Numbered from the stretch's first letter, positions 55,391 to 64,000 are shown. The stretch is DNA of 64,000 bases from Flavobacterium degerlachei (GCF_900106645.1 NZ_FNMV01000001.1:124001-188000), one strand, 5' to 3'. Numbers and translations: made by a program. The notes: a model not told the origin generated them from the sequence alone.

Positions 55391-56914
55391 ATGCCGAATA
55401 CCATACAGTCTATTGAGTTAAGAAACTTAAAAATAGAGGACTACAAAGAATTAAAAAAATCAATGGTTGAATCTTATCCAGAAATGGCAGATTCATTTTG
55501 GCAAGAAGAACAATTAGAAATTTTACTAAAAAAATTTCCTGAAGGACAACTCGTTATTGTAGTTGACGGAATTGTTGTAGGTTCAGCTTTATCAATTTTG
55601 GTAACTGAAGATTTCGCTTTCAAAACAAAAACATATAAAGACATTACTGGTAATTATACTTTTTCAACACATAATTCAGAAGGAGAAGTTATATATGGAA
55701 TTGACGTTTTTATCAATCCAAAATATCGTGGACTTCGATTAGGAAGACGTTTGTATGATGTTCGAAAAGAATTATGCGAGCAATTAAATCTGAAATCAAT
55801 CATTTTTGCAGGTAGAATTCCTTCTTACGGGAAATACAAAAATGAAATTACTCCCAAAGTTTATATCGAAAAAGTAAAGAAAAAAGAGATTTACGATCCT
55901 GTTTTATCTTTTCAATTAAGTAATGATTTTCACGAAGTTCGTGTACTAAAAAACTATTTAGAAGGCGATACTGAATCCTTAGAATATGCTGTATTATTAG
56001 AATGGAATAACATTTATTATGAAGACAGCCCAAAATTAATTAATGTTAAAAAAAGCGTAGTTAGGCTGGGATTAATCCAATGGCAAATGCGCTCATTAGC
56101 GAATTTAAATGCTTTATTTGATCAAGCTGAATTTTTCATTGACACTGTTTCTGGCTACGAAAGTGATTTCGCATTATTTCCAGAGTTTTTTACAGCACCA
56201 TTAATGGCTGATTTCAATCATTTATCAGAACCGGAAGCGATTAGAGAACTAGCAAAACATACTGAAGCCGTAAAGCTAAAATTTCAAGAATTTGCTATTT
56301 CCTATAACATCAATATTATCACAGGTAGTATGCCGTTTATAGAAGATGGACATGTTTATAATGTAGGCTTTCTATGCAAACGTGACGGTACAAACGAAAT
56401 GTATCGTAAAATTCATATTACACCTAATGAAGTGTTCCATTGGGGAATTACCGGAGGAAATGCTATCCAAACCTTTGACACCGATTGTGGAAAAGTTGGG
56501 GTTATAATTTGCTATGATGTTGAGTTCCCAGAGCTTTCTAGATTAATGGCAGATGAGGGAATGAACATTTTATTTGTCCCTTTCCTAACCGATACCCAAA
56601 ATGGATATACGCGCGTTAAACATTGTGCTCAAGCACGAGCCATTGAAAACGAATGCTATGTTGCTATTGCAGGTTGTGTAGGTAATTTACCGAAAGTGAA
56701 TAATATGGACATACAATATGCTCAGGCAGCTGTATTTACTCCATCTGATTTTGCATTTCCAAGTAATGGAATTAAAGCTGAAGCGACACCAAATACTGAA
56801 ATGACTTTGATTGTTGATGTTGACATCAATCTTTTAAAAGAACTACACGAACACGGAAGTGTAAAAATACTGAAAGACAGAAGACATGATTTATATAGTC
56901 TGAAAAAAATATAA
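55391..56914 (+). CDS. GNAT acetyltransferase fused to nitrilase-superfamily amidohydrolase
   Basis: 507 residues. Residues 1-200: GNAT (IELRNLKIEDYKELKKSMVE, VIYGIDVFINPKYRGLRLGR with acetyl-CoA loop RGLRLGRRL). Residues about 225-507: carbon-nitrogen hydrolase with the Glu-Lys-Cys triad: LFPEFFTAP (Glu), MYRKIHITP (Lys), IICYDVEFPELSR (Cys). Such two-domain proteins are known in several phyla; the natural substrate is unknown (an amide cleaved and an amine acetylated would fit). Forms an operon with a zinc-ribbon gene 2 bp on and an M28 peptidase. Confidence 0.88.
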   Translation: MPNTIQSIELRNLKIEDYKELKKSMVESYPEMADSFWQEEQLEILLKKFPEGQLVIVVDGIVVGSALSILVTEDFAFKTKTYKDITGNYTFSTHNSEGEVIYGIDVFINPKYRGLRLGRRLYDVRKELCEQLNLKSIIFAGRIPSYGKYKNEITPKVYIEKVKKKEIYDPVLSFQLSNDFHEVRVLKNYLEGDTESLEYAVLLEWNNIYYEDSPKLINVKKSVVRLGLIQWQMRSLANLNALFDQAEFFIDTVSGYESDFALFPEFFTAPLMADFNHLSEPEAIRELAKHTEAVKLKFQEFAISYNINIITGSMPFIEDGHVYNVGFLCKRDGTNEMYRKIHITPNEVFHWGITGGNAIQTFDTDCGKVGVIICYDVEFPELSRLMADEGMNILFVPFLTDTQNGYTRVKHCAQARAIENECYVAIAGCVGNLPKVNNMDIQYAQAAVFTPSDFAFPSNGIKAEATPNTEMTLIVDVDINLLKELHEHGSVKILKDRRHDLYSLKKI

Positions 56915-56916
56915 TA

Positions 56917-57264
56917 ATGAAAAATTGTTTAGAATGTGAAGAAAAAATTGTGGGCAGGGAAGATAAAAAATTCTGCAGTGACGGTTGTCGCAATGCCTAC
57001 AATAACAAAATAAACAAAGACAACAATAATTTTATGCGCAACATCAACAATAAGTTGCGCAAAAATTATCGTATTCTCTTAGAACTTAATACCGATGGAA
57101 AGTCAAAGACAACAAGAGCAAAACTACTAAGCAAAGGTTTTGATTTTGAATTTTTCACTAACATATTAAAAACAAAAACAGGAAATACCTACTATTTCTT
57201 GTATGATCAAGGCTATCTGCTTTTAGACAATGATTTTTACATGCTAGTGAAAAAAGATATTTAA
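56917..57264 (+). CDS. Small zinc-ribbon protein, unknown
   Basis: 115 residues. N-terminal CLECEEKIVGREDKKFCSDGC (Cys4, Cys7, Cys20, Cys24) is a DUF2116-like treble-clef/zinc ribbon. Then a basic helical part (NNNFMRNINNKLRKNYRILL) and a strand-rich end (NTYYFLYDQGYLLLDNDFYM) that looks like the C-terminal half of small transcription-linked proteins. It begins 2 bp after the nitrilase fusion, 24 bp before the M28 peptidase. A DNA or RNA contact is likely from the basic part; inference only. Confidence 0.7.
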   Translation: MKNCLECEEKIVGREDKKFCSDGCRNAYNNKINKDNNNFMRNINNKLRKNYRILLELNTDGKSKTTRAKLLSKGFDFEFFTNILKTKTGNTYYFLYDQGYLLLDNDFYMLVKKDI

Positions 57265-57288
57265 TACCACATCCCCAATCCCCAAAGT

Positions 57289-59673
57289 ATGAAAAAAGGT
57301 TTTTCCTCCCTATTTTGCGTTTTATTTATCCTGACAATCCTAGGGATACTTTACTTCACAATGATGCCCCAACGGACTTCAGATGACGTACCACTTTCTG
57401 AATTTTCTACAAAGAGAGCGTTCACGCAAGTAGAGGCGATTTCACAACAACCACATTACGTAGGTTCCAAAAATCATGAAAAAGTAGCGGAATACCTTCA
57501 ACAGGAATTACAGAAACTGGGATTGGAAACATCTATACAAGAAGGTTATACCTTAACAGATTGGGGAAATTTAGTAAAATCAAAAAATATCTTAGCCCGA
57601 ATAAAAGGGACACAAAACTCAAAAGCATTATTATTGCTTACTCATTACGACAGTGCTCCACATTCATCGTCCTATGGCGCAAGTGATGCAGGCTCTGGAG
57701 TTGCCACAATTCTAGAAAGTGTACGCGCTTTTTTATATGCAAAGACACCGCATAAAAATGACATTATCATTCTTTTCTCAGATGCTGAGGAATTGGGGTT
57801 AAACGGTGCAGCTTTGTTTGTAACAGAACACCATTGGGCAAAGGAAATAGGGCTAGTTTTAAATTTTGAGGCTCGTGGCTCATCAGGACCTAGTTATATG
57901 TTAATGGAAACCAATAATGGCAACGCTGGATTGGTAAAAGAGTTTGCCGCTGCTGACGCTCCCTTTCCGGTAACCAATTCATTGATGTATAGCATTTACA
58001 AAATGCTTCCTAACGATACTGATTTAACTGTTTTTAGAGAAAAAGGAAATATTCAAGGTTATAATTTTGCATTTATTGACGATCATTATAATTACCATAC
58101 TGCACAAGATGATAGCAAACATTTAGATAAAAACACATTGGCTCATCAAGGAACTTACTTGATGCCTTTATTAAATTACTTTTCGAATGCTAATTTGAAC
58201 ACAACTCAAATTACAAATGACGAGGTTTATTTTACAATCCCATATACTTTTATACATTATCCTTTTAGTTGGGTTTTGCCAATGTTGTTTATTGCATTAA
58301 TCCTATTTGTTTTTTTAATTTTTATAGGGATTGGCAAAAGAATTCTATCATTTCCAGAAATCATAAAAGGATTTGTTCCTCTATTGGGTTCCATAATAAC
58401 AACTGGATTGCTAACTTATTTAGGATGGAAAGGACTTTTGTTGGCCTACCCGCAATACAATGATTTGCTGAATGGTTTTACCTATAATGGACATGCCTAC
58501 ATTGCTGCCTTTGTACTACTGAGTATGGCAATTTGTTTGGCCTTTTATCAGAAATTATCGGCTAAAAAACGCACGATGAACTATTATGTAGCACCATTAT
58601 TTCTATGGCTTGTTATAAATGGCCTGATCGCATTTTATTTACAAGGCGCTGGGTTTTTAATTATTCCAGTATATTTTGCAATTTTCACTTTTGGATTTTT
58701 TATTGTTACACAAAAATCAAGCGTGCTTCTAAACCTTATTTTAGGTATTCCCGCTTTATTGCTAATCGCTCCATTTATTCAAATGTTCCCAATAGGTTTG
58801 GGGCTAAAAGTACTTTTTGGAAGTGCCATTCTTACAGTGCTAACTTTTGTATTGCTTCTGCCTGTTTTTGATACTTTTGTCAAAAAGGGAAGATGGGCAT
58901 TGTTCTTTCTATTCATCTCCATCGGATTTTTTGCGAAAGCGCATTACGAATCGGGTTATGAAAAAGGCAAAGCCAAATCAAATAGCTTGGTTTACATTTA
59001 TGATGCCGATAAAAATAAAGCCGACTGGGTTACTTATGATAAAAATCTGGATTATTGGACTAAAACCTATTTAGGAGAAAACCCAAAAGAAGGAGTTTCT
59101 TATAATGAAACGCCATTATTTAGCAAATACGCTTCTAAATTCACCTTTGCTACCGAAGCGCCCGTGAAGGAATTGGCACAACCTACAATTGAATTTCTAA
59201 AAGACAGCTTGAGTGGTAATCAACGTTATCTTAAAATTAAAATTAGTCCTAATAGACGGGTTAATCGCTATGATATTTTTGCTAGTGAAAAAATAGTTTT
59301 TAATGACTTCAAAGCTAATGGCGCAACCCAACTAGAACAGCAGGGTTCTAAAATGAATCGCAAAGGAAAGAAAATCTTAAGTTATTATGTTGTTAATAAT
59401 GAACCGCTAGAAATGCAATTTACCATTCCTAAATCGGCTCTTTTTGATATGCAACTTCTAGAAAGCTCTTTTGATTTAATGGCTAATCCATTATTCAACA
59501 TAGCTCCTAGAGCTTCGTGGATGATCCCAACTCCTTTTGTTTTAAATGATGCTGTGGTTATCAAAAAAAGAATCAAACCCACACCAAAAATAATCGAAGT
59601 TCCTGTATTTATTCAGACTACTAAAATAATCCAACGAAAGGTAGTAGCTCCCGTTGTAAAGGACACTTTATAA
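57289..59673 (+). CDS. M28-family zinc peptidase with multi-pass membrane region
   Basis: 794 residues. One N-terminal anchor (about 6-26). M28 catalytic domain (about 45-305): LLTHYDSAPHSSSYGASDAGSG (His, Asp), FSDAEELGLNGA (Glu pair), LVLNFEARGSSGPSYM, and the last His in YNYHTAQDD. Then about eight membrane helices (about 325-570; WVLPMLFIALILFVFLIFIG, GLLLAYPQYNDLL and on) and a C-terminal soluble beta domain (about 600-794). The layout is like the eukaryotic ER metallopeptidase FXNA/ERMP1. Located on the outer face of the inner membrane; substrate unknown. Last gene of the GNAT-nitrilase operon, ended by a repeat-derived hairpin. Confidence 0.88.
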   Translation: MKKGFSSLFCVLFILTILGILYFTMMPQRTSDDVPLSEFSTKRAFTQVEAISQQPHYVGSKNHEKVAEYLQQELQKLGLETSIQEGYTLTDWGNLVKSKNILARIKGTQNSKALLLLTHYDSAPHSSSYGASDAGSGVATILESVRAFLYAKTPHKNDIIILFSDAEELGLNGAALFVTEHHWAKEIGLVLNFEARGSSGPSYMLMETNNGNAGLVKEFAAADAPFPVTNSLMYSIYKMLPNDTDLTVFREKGNIQGYNFAFIDDHYNYHTAQDDSKHLDKNTLAHQGTYLMPLLNYFSNANLNTTQITNDEVYFTIPYTFIHYPFSWVLPMLFIALILFVFLIFIGIGKRILSFPEIIKGFVPLLGSIITTGLLTYLGWKGLLLAYPQYNDLLNGFTYNGHAYIAAFVLLSMAICLAFYQKLSAKKRTMNYYVAPLFLWLVINGLIAFYLQGAGFLIIPVYFAIFTFGFFIVTQKSSVLLNLILGIPALLLIAPFIQMFPIGLGLKVLFGSAILTVLTFVLLLPVFDTFVKKGRWALFFLFISIGFFAKAHYESGYEKGKAKSNSLVYIYDADKNKADWVTYDKNLDYWTKTYLGENPKEGVSYNETPLFSKYASKFTFATEAPVKELAQPTIEFLKDSLSGNQRYLKIKISPNRRVNRYDIFASEKIVFNDFKANGATQLEQQGSKMNRKGKKILSYYVVNNEPLEMQFTIPKSALFDMQLLESSFDLMANPLFNIAPRASWMIPTPFVLNDAVVIKKRIKPTPKIIEVPVFIQTTKIIQRKVVAPVVKDTL

Positions 59674-59694
59674 AAAAGATTAATATTTAAAATT

Positions 59695-59742
59695 AACCGC
59701 AAATTCGCAAATTAAACTTTGTGAATTTGCGGTTTTAATTTT
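59695..59742 (+). terminator. M28 gene terminator formed by a dispersed repeat
   Basis: 17-bp arms AACCGCAAATTCGCAAA / TTTGTGAATTTGCGGTT (one G-T pair), loop of 6, then TTAATTTTT. The arm AACCGCAAATTCGCAAA is found again as a lone copy near 44179. Confidence 0.75.
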
Positions 59743-59828
59743 TACACTAAAGTAAAAAACAGCATTAAAAATTTTAACCAATACCCTCCTATTTTATACT
59801 ATTTTTGTAATTTCTATTTAAGTTTACG

Positions 59829-60653
59829 ATGAAACAAATTAGCATTTTAGGTTGTGGTTGGTTGGGATTGCCTTTGGCGAAAGCCTTAGTCGAAAAAAAC
59901 ATCAAAGTAAAAGGATCTACGACTTCAGTGGAGAAGCTTTCTATTTTAGAAAATGAAGGAATCCAAGCTTTCTTGTTAGCATTAGATAGCGAAAGCGCTC
60001 CTGATGCTCTTCCCGCATTTTTTGAAGGAAGCGGAACACTAATCATCGCTATTCCTCCAAAATTAAGAGGGAAAAACAAAGATTATTCCGGCGCCAATAG
60101 CAATTCGTTTGTAAAAAAAATAGCAAACCTTTTACCCTTACTCGAGCAATCTTCCATTCAAAATCTACTATTCATCAGTTCGACTGCTGTATACGGTGAT
60201 GCAAATGCAACGGTTGACGAAGACACCAAACCGATTCCTGTTACCGAAAGCGGCAAACAATTGTTGGCAATAGAGAATCTTTTGATGGAGAATAGCCATT
60301 TTAAAACTACCATATTGCGTTTTGGAGGCTTAATAGGCAAAGATCGTCATCCTGCAAGGTTCTTGGCTGGAAAAGAAAATGCAGACAATCCTGAGGCTCC
60401 TATCAATCTTATTCACCAAGACGACTGCATCGGAATTATCATAAAAATTTTGGAGACTAACACTTGGGGAGAAATTCTTAATGCAGTTACACCATACCAT
60501 CCTACAAGAGAACAATATTACACTCAAAAAGCAGTCGAATTAAACTTGGTTCCACCAACATTTAATCATACTAATCCATCTACAGGAAAAACCATTTTAA
60601 GTGACAAACTAATAGAAATGCTTGATTATACTTTTACAAAAACACATTTATAA
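59829..60653 (+). CDS. NAD(P)-dependent epimerase/SDR-like protein, YeeZ-type
   Basis: 274 residues. Rossmann start KQISILGCGWLGLPLAKALV, then GTLIIAIPPKLRGKNK, LLFISSTAVYGDANATVDED (Ser/Tyr) and TTILRFGGLIGKDRHPARFL. This fits atypical extended SDRs of the YeeZ type, where the tail end of the catalytic motif is altered. Substrate unknown. -7 box TATTTTTG at 59800-59807. Cotranscribed with the next EamA gene (1 bp gap or overlap). Confidence 0.85.
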   Translation: MKQISILGCGWLGLPLAKALVEKNIKVKGSTTSVEKLSILENEGIQAFLLALDSESAPDALPAFFEGSGTLIIAIPPKLRGKNKDYSGANSNSFVKKIANLLPLLEQSSIQNLLFISSTAVYGDANATVDEDTKPIPVTESGKQLLAIENLLMENSHFKTTILRFGGLIGKDRHPARFLAGKENADNPEAPINLIHQDDCIGIIIKILETNTWGEILNAVTPYHPTREQYYTQKAVELNLVPPTFNHTNPSTGKTILSDKLIEMLDYTFTKTHL

Positions 60654-60654
60654 A

Positions 60655-61599
60655 GTGAAAACTAAAATTAGGAATGCATTTTCGACCAAAATAAACGCTG
60701 TCGGTCTACCTATATTAGCCTTGTCTTTTGTGTGCTTTTTTTGGGGAACAACCTGGATAGCCTCAAAAGAAGGAGTTAGACATATGCCTGCCCTTCAACT
60801 TGCGGCAATCAGGCAATTTATAGGAGGAACGCTTTACGTTTGTTTTTTCCTTTATAAAAAAGCACCTTGGCCAAAAGGAAAACAATGGAAAACAATAATA
60901 ATCCTGAGCATTCTTAATTTTGCTTTAAGCAATGGATTAAGTACTTGGGGAGTAAAATACATCAGCAGCGGATTAGGCGCAATCTTAAATGCAGTTTTCC
61001 CATTGTGGATTGTAATCATAACCTTTTTTAGAGGTGAAAAACTCGCGAAATTAGCTATTATGGGACTGATAATAAGTTTCAGTGGGGTTTGTGTCATATT
61101 CTACGACCACCTCAGCGACTTCTTGGACCCTGACTTTAGATTTGGTATAATGTTGTCTTTGATTGCAACGATAAGTTGGGCATTCGGTAGTTTGTATACC
61201 AAGAAAAAAGCAGCAACCTTCAATCCGTATTTCAGTCTGGGGTTACAAATGGTAATTTCGAGCAGCTTCCTTTTTGCCGTTACAGGTGCAACAGGAACTA
61301 GCGTAAACATAACTTTAATTCCGGCAATTTCCTGGTGGGCAATTGCCTATCTTGTTATAATGGGTTCTGTTTTATCATTTATTGCCTATATCTATATGCT
61401 ACAGAAACTTCCTCCGGAAATCAATAGTATTTACGCTTATATCAACCCAATAATAGCTGTACTACTTGGAGTAATTATTTTTGGAGAATCCTTAACGGTG
61501 ACTATTGGAATAGGTGGTGCAGTAACACTTTTTGGATTATATATGGTCAATCATTCTTTAAGAAGGACCCGAAAAATGGCACTACAAAACAAATTATAA
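60655..61599 (+). CDS. EamA/DMT-family transporter
   Basis: 314 residues from a GTG at 60655 (MKTKIRNAFSTKINAVGLPI). An ATG at 60622 is in frame but inside the preceding gene; I prefer the GTG because it leaves a 1-bp gap and drops a non-membrane lead, but the longer form (325 residues) cannot be excluded. Ten helices with two EamA repeats: ALSFVCFFWGTTWIASKEGV, AILNAVFPLWIVIITFF, FGESLTVTIGIGGAVTLFGLY. A small-molecule exporter or importer of the inner membrane, in an operon with the SDR gene. Confidence 0.87.
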   Translation: MKTKIRNAFSTKINAVGLPILALSFVCFFWGTTWIASKEGVRHMPALQLAAIRQFIGGTLYVCFFLYKKAPWPKGKQWKTIIILSILNFALSNGLSTWGVKYISSGLGAILNAVFPLWIVIITFFRGEKLAKLAIMGLIISFSGVCVIFYDHLSDFLDPDFRFGIMLSLIATISWAFGSLYTKKKAATFNPYFSLGLQMVISSSFLFAVTGATGTSVNITLIPAISWWAIAYLVIMGSVLSFIAYIYMLQKLPPEINSIYAYINPIIAVLLGVIIFGESLTVTIGIGGAVTLFGLYMVNHSLRRTRKMALQNKL

Positions 61600-61628
61600 A
61601 GTAAAAACATCATCTATTTAGATAAAAA

Positions 61629-61654
61629 AAATCCCAAGCTTACACTTGGGATTT
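61629..61654. terminator. Bidirectional terminator
   Basis: AAATCCCAAG-CTTACA-CTTGGGATTT between the EamA gene and the converging M13 peptidase gene. Confidence 0.85.
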
Positions 61655-61677
61655 CCCTTTATAATCAAACTTTTATC

Positions 61678-63741
61678 TTACCAAATCTTAACTCTTTTTC
61701 CTGGTTCGATATACATTCCATCTCCTTTTTGTATTCCAAATGCATCATAAAATGCATCTATATTTTGCATAGGCACGTAGGAACGGTACATCCCTGGAGA
61801 ATGCGGATCAGTTTTCACTTGGTTCTTTATCGCTTCATCACGAGATTTTGTACGCCAAACAGTTGCCCAAGAAATAAAGAAACGTTGTTCAGGCGTTAAT
61901 CCATTTATTAGTCCCGGGTTTTTATTTTCTTTTAAGTACAATTGCAATCCATCATAAGCTGCGTTAACACCTCCTAAATCTCCTATATTTTCCCCCAAAG
62001 TAAACTTACCGTCTACAAATGTTCCTGGAAGAGGCTGCAATGCGCTATACTGATCAGCCAATGCTCCTGTCAAGGCTGAAAATTGTTTTAAATCATCTGC
62101 TGTCCACCAGTCCATCAAATTTCCATCAGCATTATATCGAGATCCAGAATCATCAAATCCATGAGAAATTTCGTGTCCAATTACGCCACCGATACCTCCA
62201 TAATTTACTGCTTCATCTGCTTGATAATTGTAAAATGGCGGTTGCAATATTGCTGCCGGAAAAACAATTTCGTTATACGACGGGTTGTAATAGGCATTCA
62301 CCGTTTGTGGTGACATGTTCCATTTTGTTTTATCAACAGGCTTATTCAGGTCCGCTAAATCTTGCTCAAAGCGCCATTTAGCCATGTTTTTTGTATTCTC
62401 AAAATAACTCCCACCATCTTCTGGACTTTTGATAACTAATGCAGAGTAATCTTTCCATTTGTCAGGATAGCCAATTTTTATTTTGGATTTATGCAGTTTT
62501 TCAACAGCACTCAATTTAGTCTCTGGCGACATCCAAGTCAAATTGTTGATTCTGCTTTCAAAAGCGACAAAGATATTTTTTATCATAATTTCCGCTTTGG
62601 CTTTGGCTTCAGCCGGAAACATTTTCTCAACATATAATTTTCCTAAAGCCTCTCCTATTCTACCATTGATTACTTGCAACGCTCTCTCATCACTTGGTCT
62701 TTGTTTCACAGCGCCAGTTAAGGTCTTACCATAAAAGTCAAAGTTGGCATCTTCAATAGTTGTTGACAACTGGCTAGAAGCTCTATTTAATAATGACCAA
62801 CGCATGTATGCTTTCCAGTCATTTACTTTATTCTCTTTTAATACTGACTCTAGAGCCGTCATGTATTTAGGTTGGGAAACGATTAACGAATCCACATTTT
62901 TTAAACCAATTTTTGTAAAGTAGTTGTTCCAATTAATAGAAGGAGTCAGCTTTTGCAAATCAGCAACCGTCATTGGGTTATATGATTTTCTTCTATCTCT
63001 TCTTTCAACACGATCAAATCTTGGTTTTGACATTTCGATTTCAAGTGCCAAAATTTGTTCTGCTTGTACTTTAGCCTCTGCCGGTTTTTCACCTAGGAAC
63101 CCTAACATTTTTGCAACGTGAAGAACGTATTTCTCTCTTTTTTCTTTAGAATCTTTATCTTCAGAAACATAATAATCTCTATCAGGAAGACCTACTCCTC
63201 CAGGTCCAACACTAATCACGTTTCTATTACTGTTCTTTGCATCAGCACCAACGTTAGCACCAAAGAATCCAATTCCACCAATAGGTTCCATTTCGATCAT
63301 TAAAGCTTCTAGATCTTTAGCATTTTTAACTGCTTCGATCTTTTTTAAGTAGGGCTTTAAAGGCGCAATACCTAATTTGTTTCGTCCAACGGTATCTAAT
63401 ATTGACTTATATAAATTGATGGCCTTGCCTTGATCTGTATTTGATTTGTATTTCGGATTATTTACAGATTCTTTTAGGATTGCCAATGCATCTGCATCAG
63501 TCCTTTGTCTTAGTTCGTCAAAACTACCCCAACGGGTTCTGTCACTTGGAATTTCTGTATTGTCAAGCCATGTCCCATTCACATATCGAAAGAAATCATT
63601 ACTTGGCTTTACATTTTTATCCATGTAATTAATGTTAATTCCAGGCTGCACTGGTACCGAAACATTTTGTGCCTGAGTAGCTGCAAGTCCCATAATTGCA
63701 GGTATTGCAAAAAGAATTTTTTTGTTTATTTTGTTCCTCAT
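61678..63741 (-). CDS. M13-family zinc endopeptidase (neprilysin/PepO-like)
   Basis: 687 residues from the ATG at 63741 (MRNKINKKILFAIPAIMGLA), which opens a signal peptide cut near TQAQ. An in-frame ATG at 63792 lies upstream of the promoter box and was rejected. M13 features: PSNDFFRYVNGTWLDNTEIP, NAYYNPSYNEIVFPAAILQP, zinc motif VIGHEISHGFDD (HExxH), GENIGDLGGVNAAY (third ligand Glu), RVKIW at the very end. Exported to periplasm or surface, cleaves short peptides. A second M13 gene lies 168 bp upstream on the same strand. Confidence 0.95.
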   Translation of the reverse strand: MRNKINKKILFAIPAIMGLAATQAQNVSVPVQPGININYMDKNVKPSNDFFRYVNGTWLDNTEIPSDRTRWGSFDELRQRTDADALAILKESVNNPKYKSNTDQGKAINLYKSILDTVGRNKLGIAPLKPYLKKIEAVKNAKDLEALMIEMEPIGGIGFFGANVGADAKNSNRNVISVGPGGVGLPDRDYYVSEDKDSKEKREKYVLHVAKMLGFLGEKPAEAKVQAEQILALEIEMSKPRFDRVERRDRRKSYNPMTVADLQKLTPSINWNNYFTKIGLKNVDSLIVSQPKYMTALESVLKENKVNDWKAYMRWSLLNRASSQLSTTIEDANFDFYGKTLTGAVKQRPSDERALQVINGRIGEALGKLYVEKMFPAEAKAKAEIMIKNIFVAFESRINNLTWMSPETKLSAVEKLHKSKIKIGYPDKWKDYSALVIKSPEDGGSYFENTKNMAKWRFEQDLADLNKPVDKTKWNMSPQTVNAYYNPSYNEIVFPAAILQPPFYNYQADEAVNYGGIGGVIGHEISHGFDDSGSRYNADGNLMDWWTADDLKQFSALTGALADQYSALQPLPGTFVDGKFTLGENIGDLGGVNAAYDGLQLYLKENKNPGLINGLTPEQRFFISWATVWRTKSRDEAIKNQVKTDPHSPGMYRSYVPMQNIDAFYDAFGIQKGDGMYIEPGKRVKIW

Positions 63742-63766
63742 TTTTATTCTTGCTAAATTATTTTGA

Positions 63767-63774
63767 CAAATATA
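63767..63774 (-). promoter_or_regulatory. -7 box of the M13 peptidase gene
   Basis: Minus strand TATATTTG, perfect TAnnTTTG, 26 bp before the ATG at 63741. Confidence 0.6.
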
Positions 63775-63849
63775 ATTAATAAACAGTATCAATTATATAA
63801 ATTATTCGAGACCAAAAAGAGAAATCAATCAGCAATTAACATAAAAACG

Positions 63850-63898
63850 TTATAAACGCACAAAACCCGAATAAAATTCGGGTTTTGTGCGTTTATAA
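63850..63898. terminator. Perfect 22-bp hairpin between the two M13 genes
   Basis: Left arm 63850-63871 and right arm 63877-63898 are exact complements around loop TAAAA; the core is AAAACCCGAA / TTCGGGTTTT, a normal terminator for the upstream M13 gene, extended outward by 12 more pairs (TTATAAACGCAC / GTGCGTTTATAA). The extra length is unusual. Confidence 0.8.
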
Positions 63899-63908
63899 AT
63901 TAATCAAA

Positions 63909-64000
63909 TTACCAGATTTTAACTCTTTTTTCTGGCTCGATATACATTCCGTCTCCTTTTTTAATATCAAATGCTTTGTAAAAAGCATCCACATTTTGAA
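63909..64000 (-). CDS. Second M13-family peptidase, C-terminal end only (5' end beyond window)
   Basis: The last 30 codons before the stop at 63909: QNVDAFYKAFDIKKGDGMYI then EPEKRVKIW. This is nearly the same as the end of the neighbouring M13 peptidase (QNIDAFYDAFGIQKGDGMYI, EPGKRVKIW), so the two are tandem paralogues. Confidence 0.85.
   Translation of the reverse strand, partial: QNVDAFYKAFDIKKGDGMYIEPEKRVKIW

Noticed and set aside
63742..63792. Upstream ATG for the M13 peptidase
   Set aside because: It is upstream of the -7 box at 63767-63774 and would hide the signal peptide.

Overview
The window reads as the chromosome of a Flavobacterium-like member of the Bacteroidota. The evidence is low GC with AT-rich gaps, promoter -7 boxes of the Bacteroidota type TAnnTTTG, an almost complete lack of Shine-Dalgarno sequences, a large Ig-rich secreted protein of the type IX secretion class, SusC/BtuB-type TonB receptors, DUF4270 and DUF4286 genes, and an OlsF-type ornithine-lipid synthase. 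No tRNA, rRNA, CRISPR array, prophage, insertion sequence or known defence island was seen. Most of the window is core genome; the unusual material lies in 0-14.8 kb and in small intergenic elements.

Layout. 0-5.4 kb: 5' part of a giant surface protein (minus strand, runs off the left edge) with FN3, Ig-like and LamG-like modules and a near-perfect 216-bp internal tandem duplication. 6.0-8.7 kb: recX and a bioF-like gene converge on a 1-kb array of degenerate repeats that also encodes the last residues of both proteins. 8.7-12.1 kb: a BtuB-like TonB receptor, co-oriented with the bioF-like gene, faces a divergent MocR-type regulator; the shared promoter carries TAGTCC half-sites. Both the BioF-like protein and the MocR protein lack the PLP-binding lysine. 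12.2-14.7 kb: an unknown protein, an outer-membrane barrel and a DoxX-like membrane protein. 14.8-21.4 kb: atpDC, then a TonB receptor / SGNH lipoprotein pair. 21.6-28.7 kb: an operon of starch-synthase-like gene, DUF4270 lipoprotein and glmS, divergent from panC-panD, then radA. 28.9-37 kb: a TerB-like protein, an unknown protein, a GT51 glycosyltransferase fused to an AsmA-like region, an aldo/keto reductase, xth with an OmpA lipoprotein, and olsF.

37-47.7 kb: TM2 protein, a dehydrogenase-VOC fusion, proC, mgtE-rsmA, DUF4286, a TPR protein, serS, a DMP19-like protein, a zinc-ribbon/membrane pair and a 56-residue lysine-rich protein. 47.8-54.8 kb: metG, EamA-HAD pair, a major OmpA protein, a CAT-like acetyltransferase, ferritin and a tiny Cys-rich protein with a TTG start. 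54.9-64 kb: ssb, an operon of GNAT-nitrilase fusion, zinc-ribbon protein and M28 peptidase, an SDR-EamA pair, and two tandem M13 peptidases, the second cut by the right edge.

Best candidates for something undescribed: (1) the receptor / degenerate BioF / degenerate MocR module at 7.5-12.1 kb; (2) two structured intergenic elements of one apparent family at 38.78-38.87 and 47.81-47.89 kb; (3) the recX-bioF repeat array and its relatives elsewhere, some of which form transcription terminators; (4) protein fusions at 30.0 kb (AsmA-like + GT51), 37.4 kb (2-hydroxyacid dehydrogenase + VOC) and 55.4 kb (GNAT + nitrilase). Family assignments come from reading motifs by eye; no database search was run.
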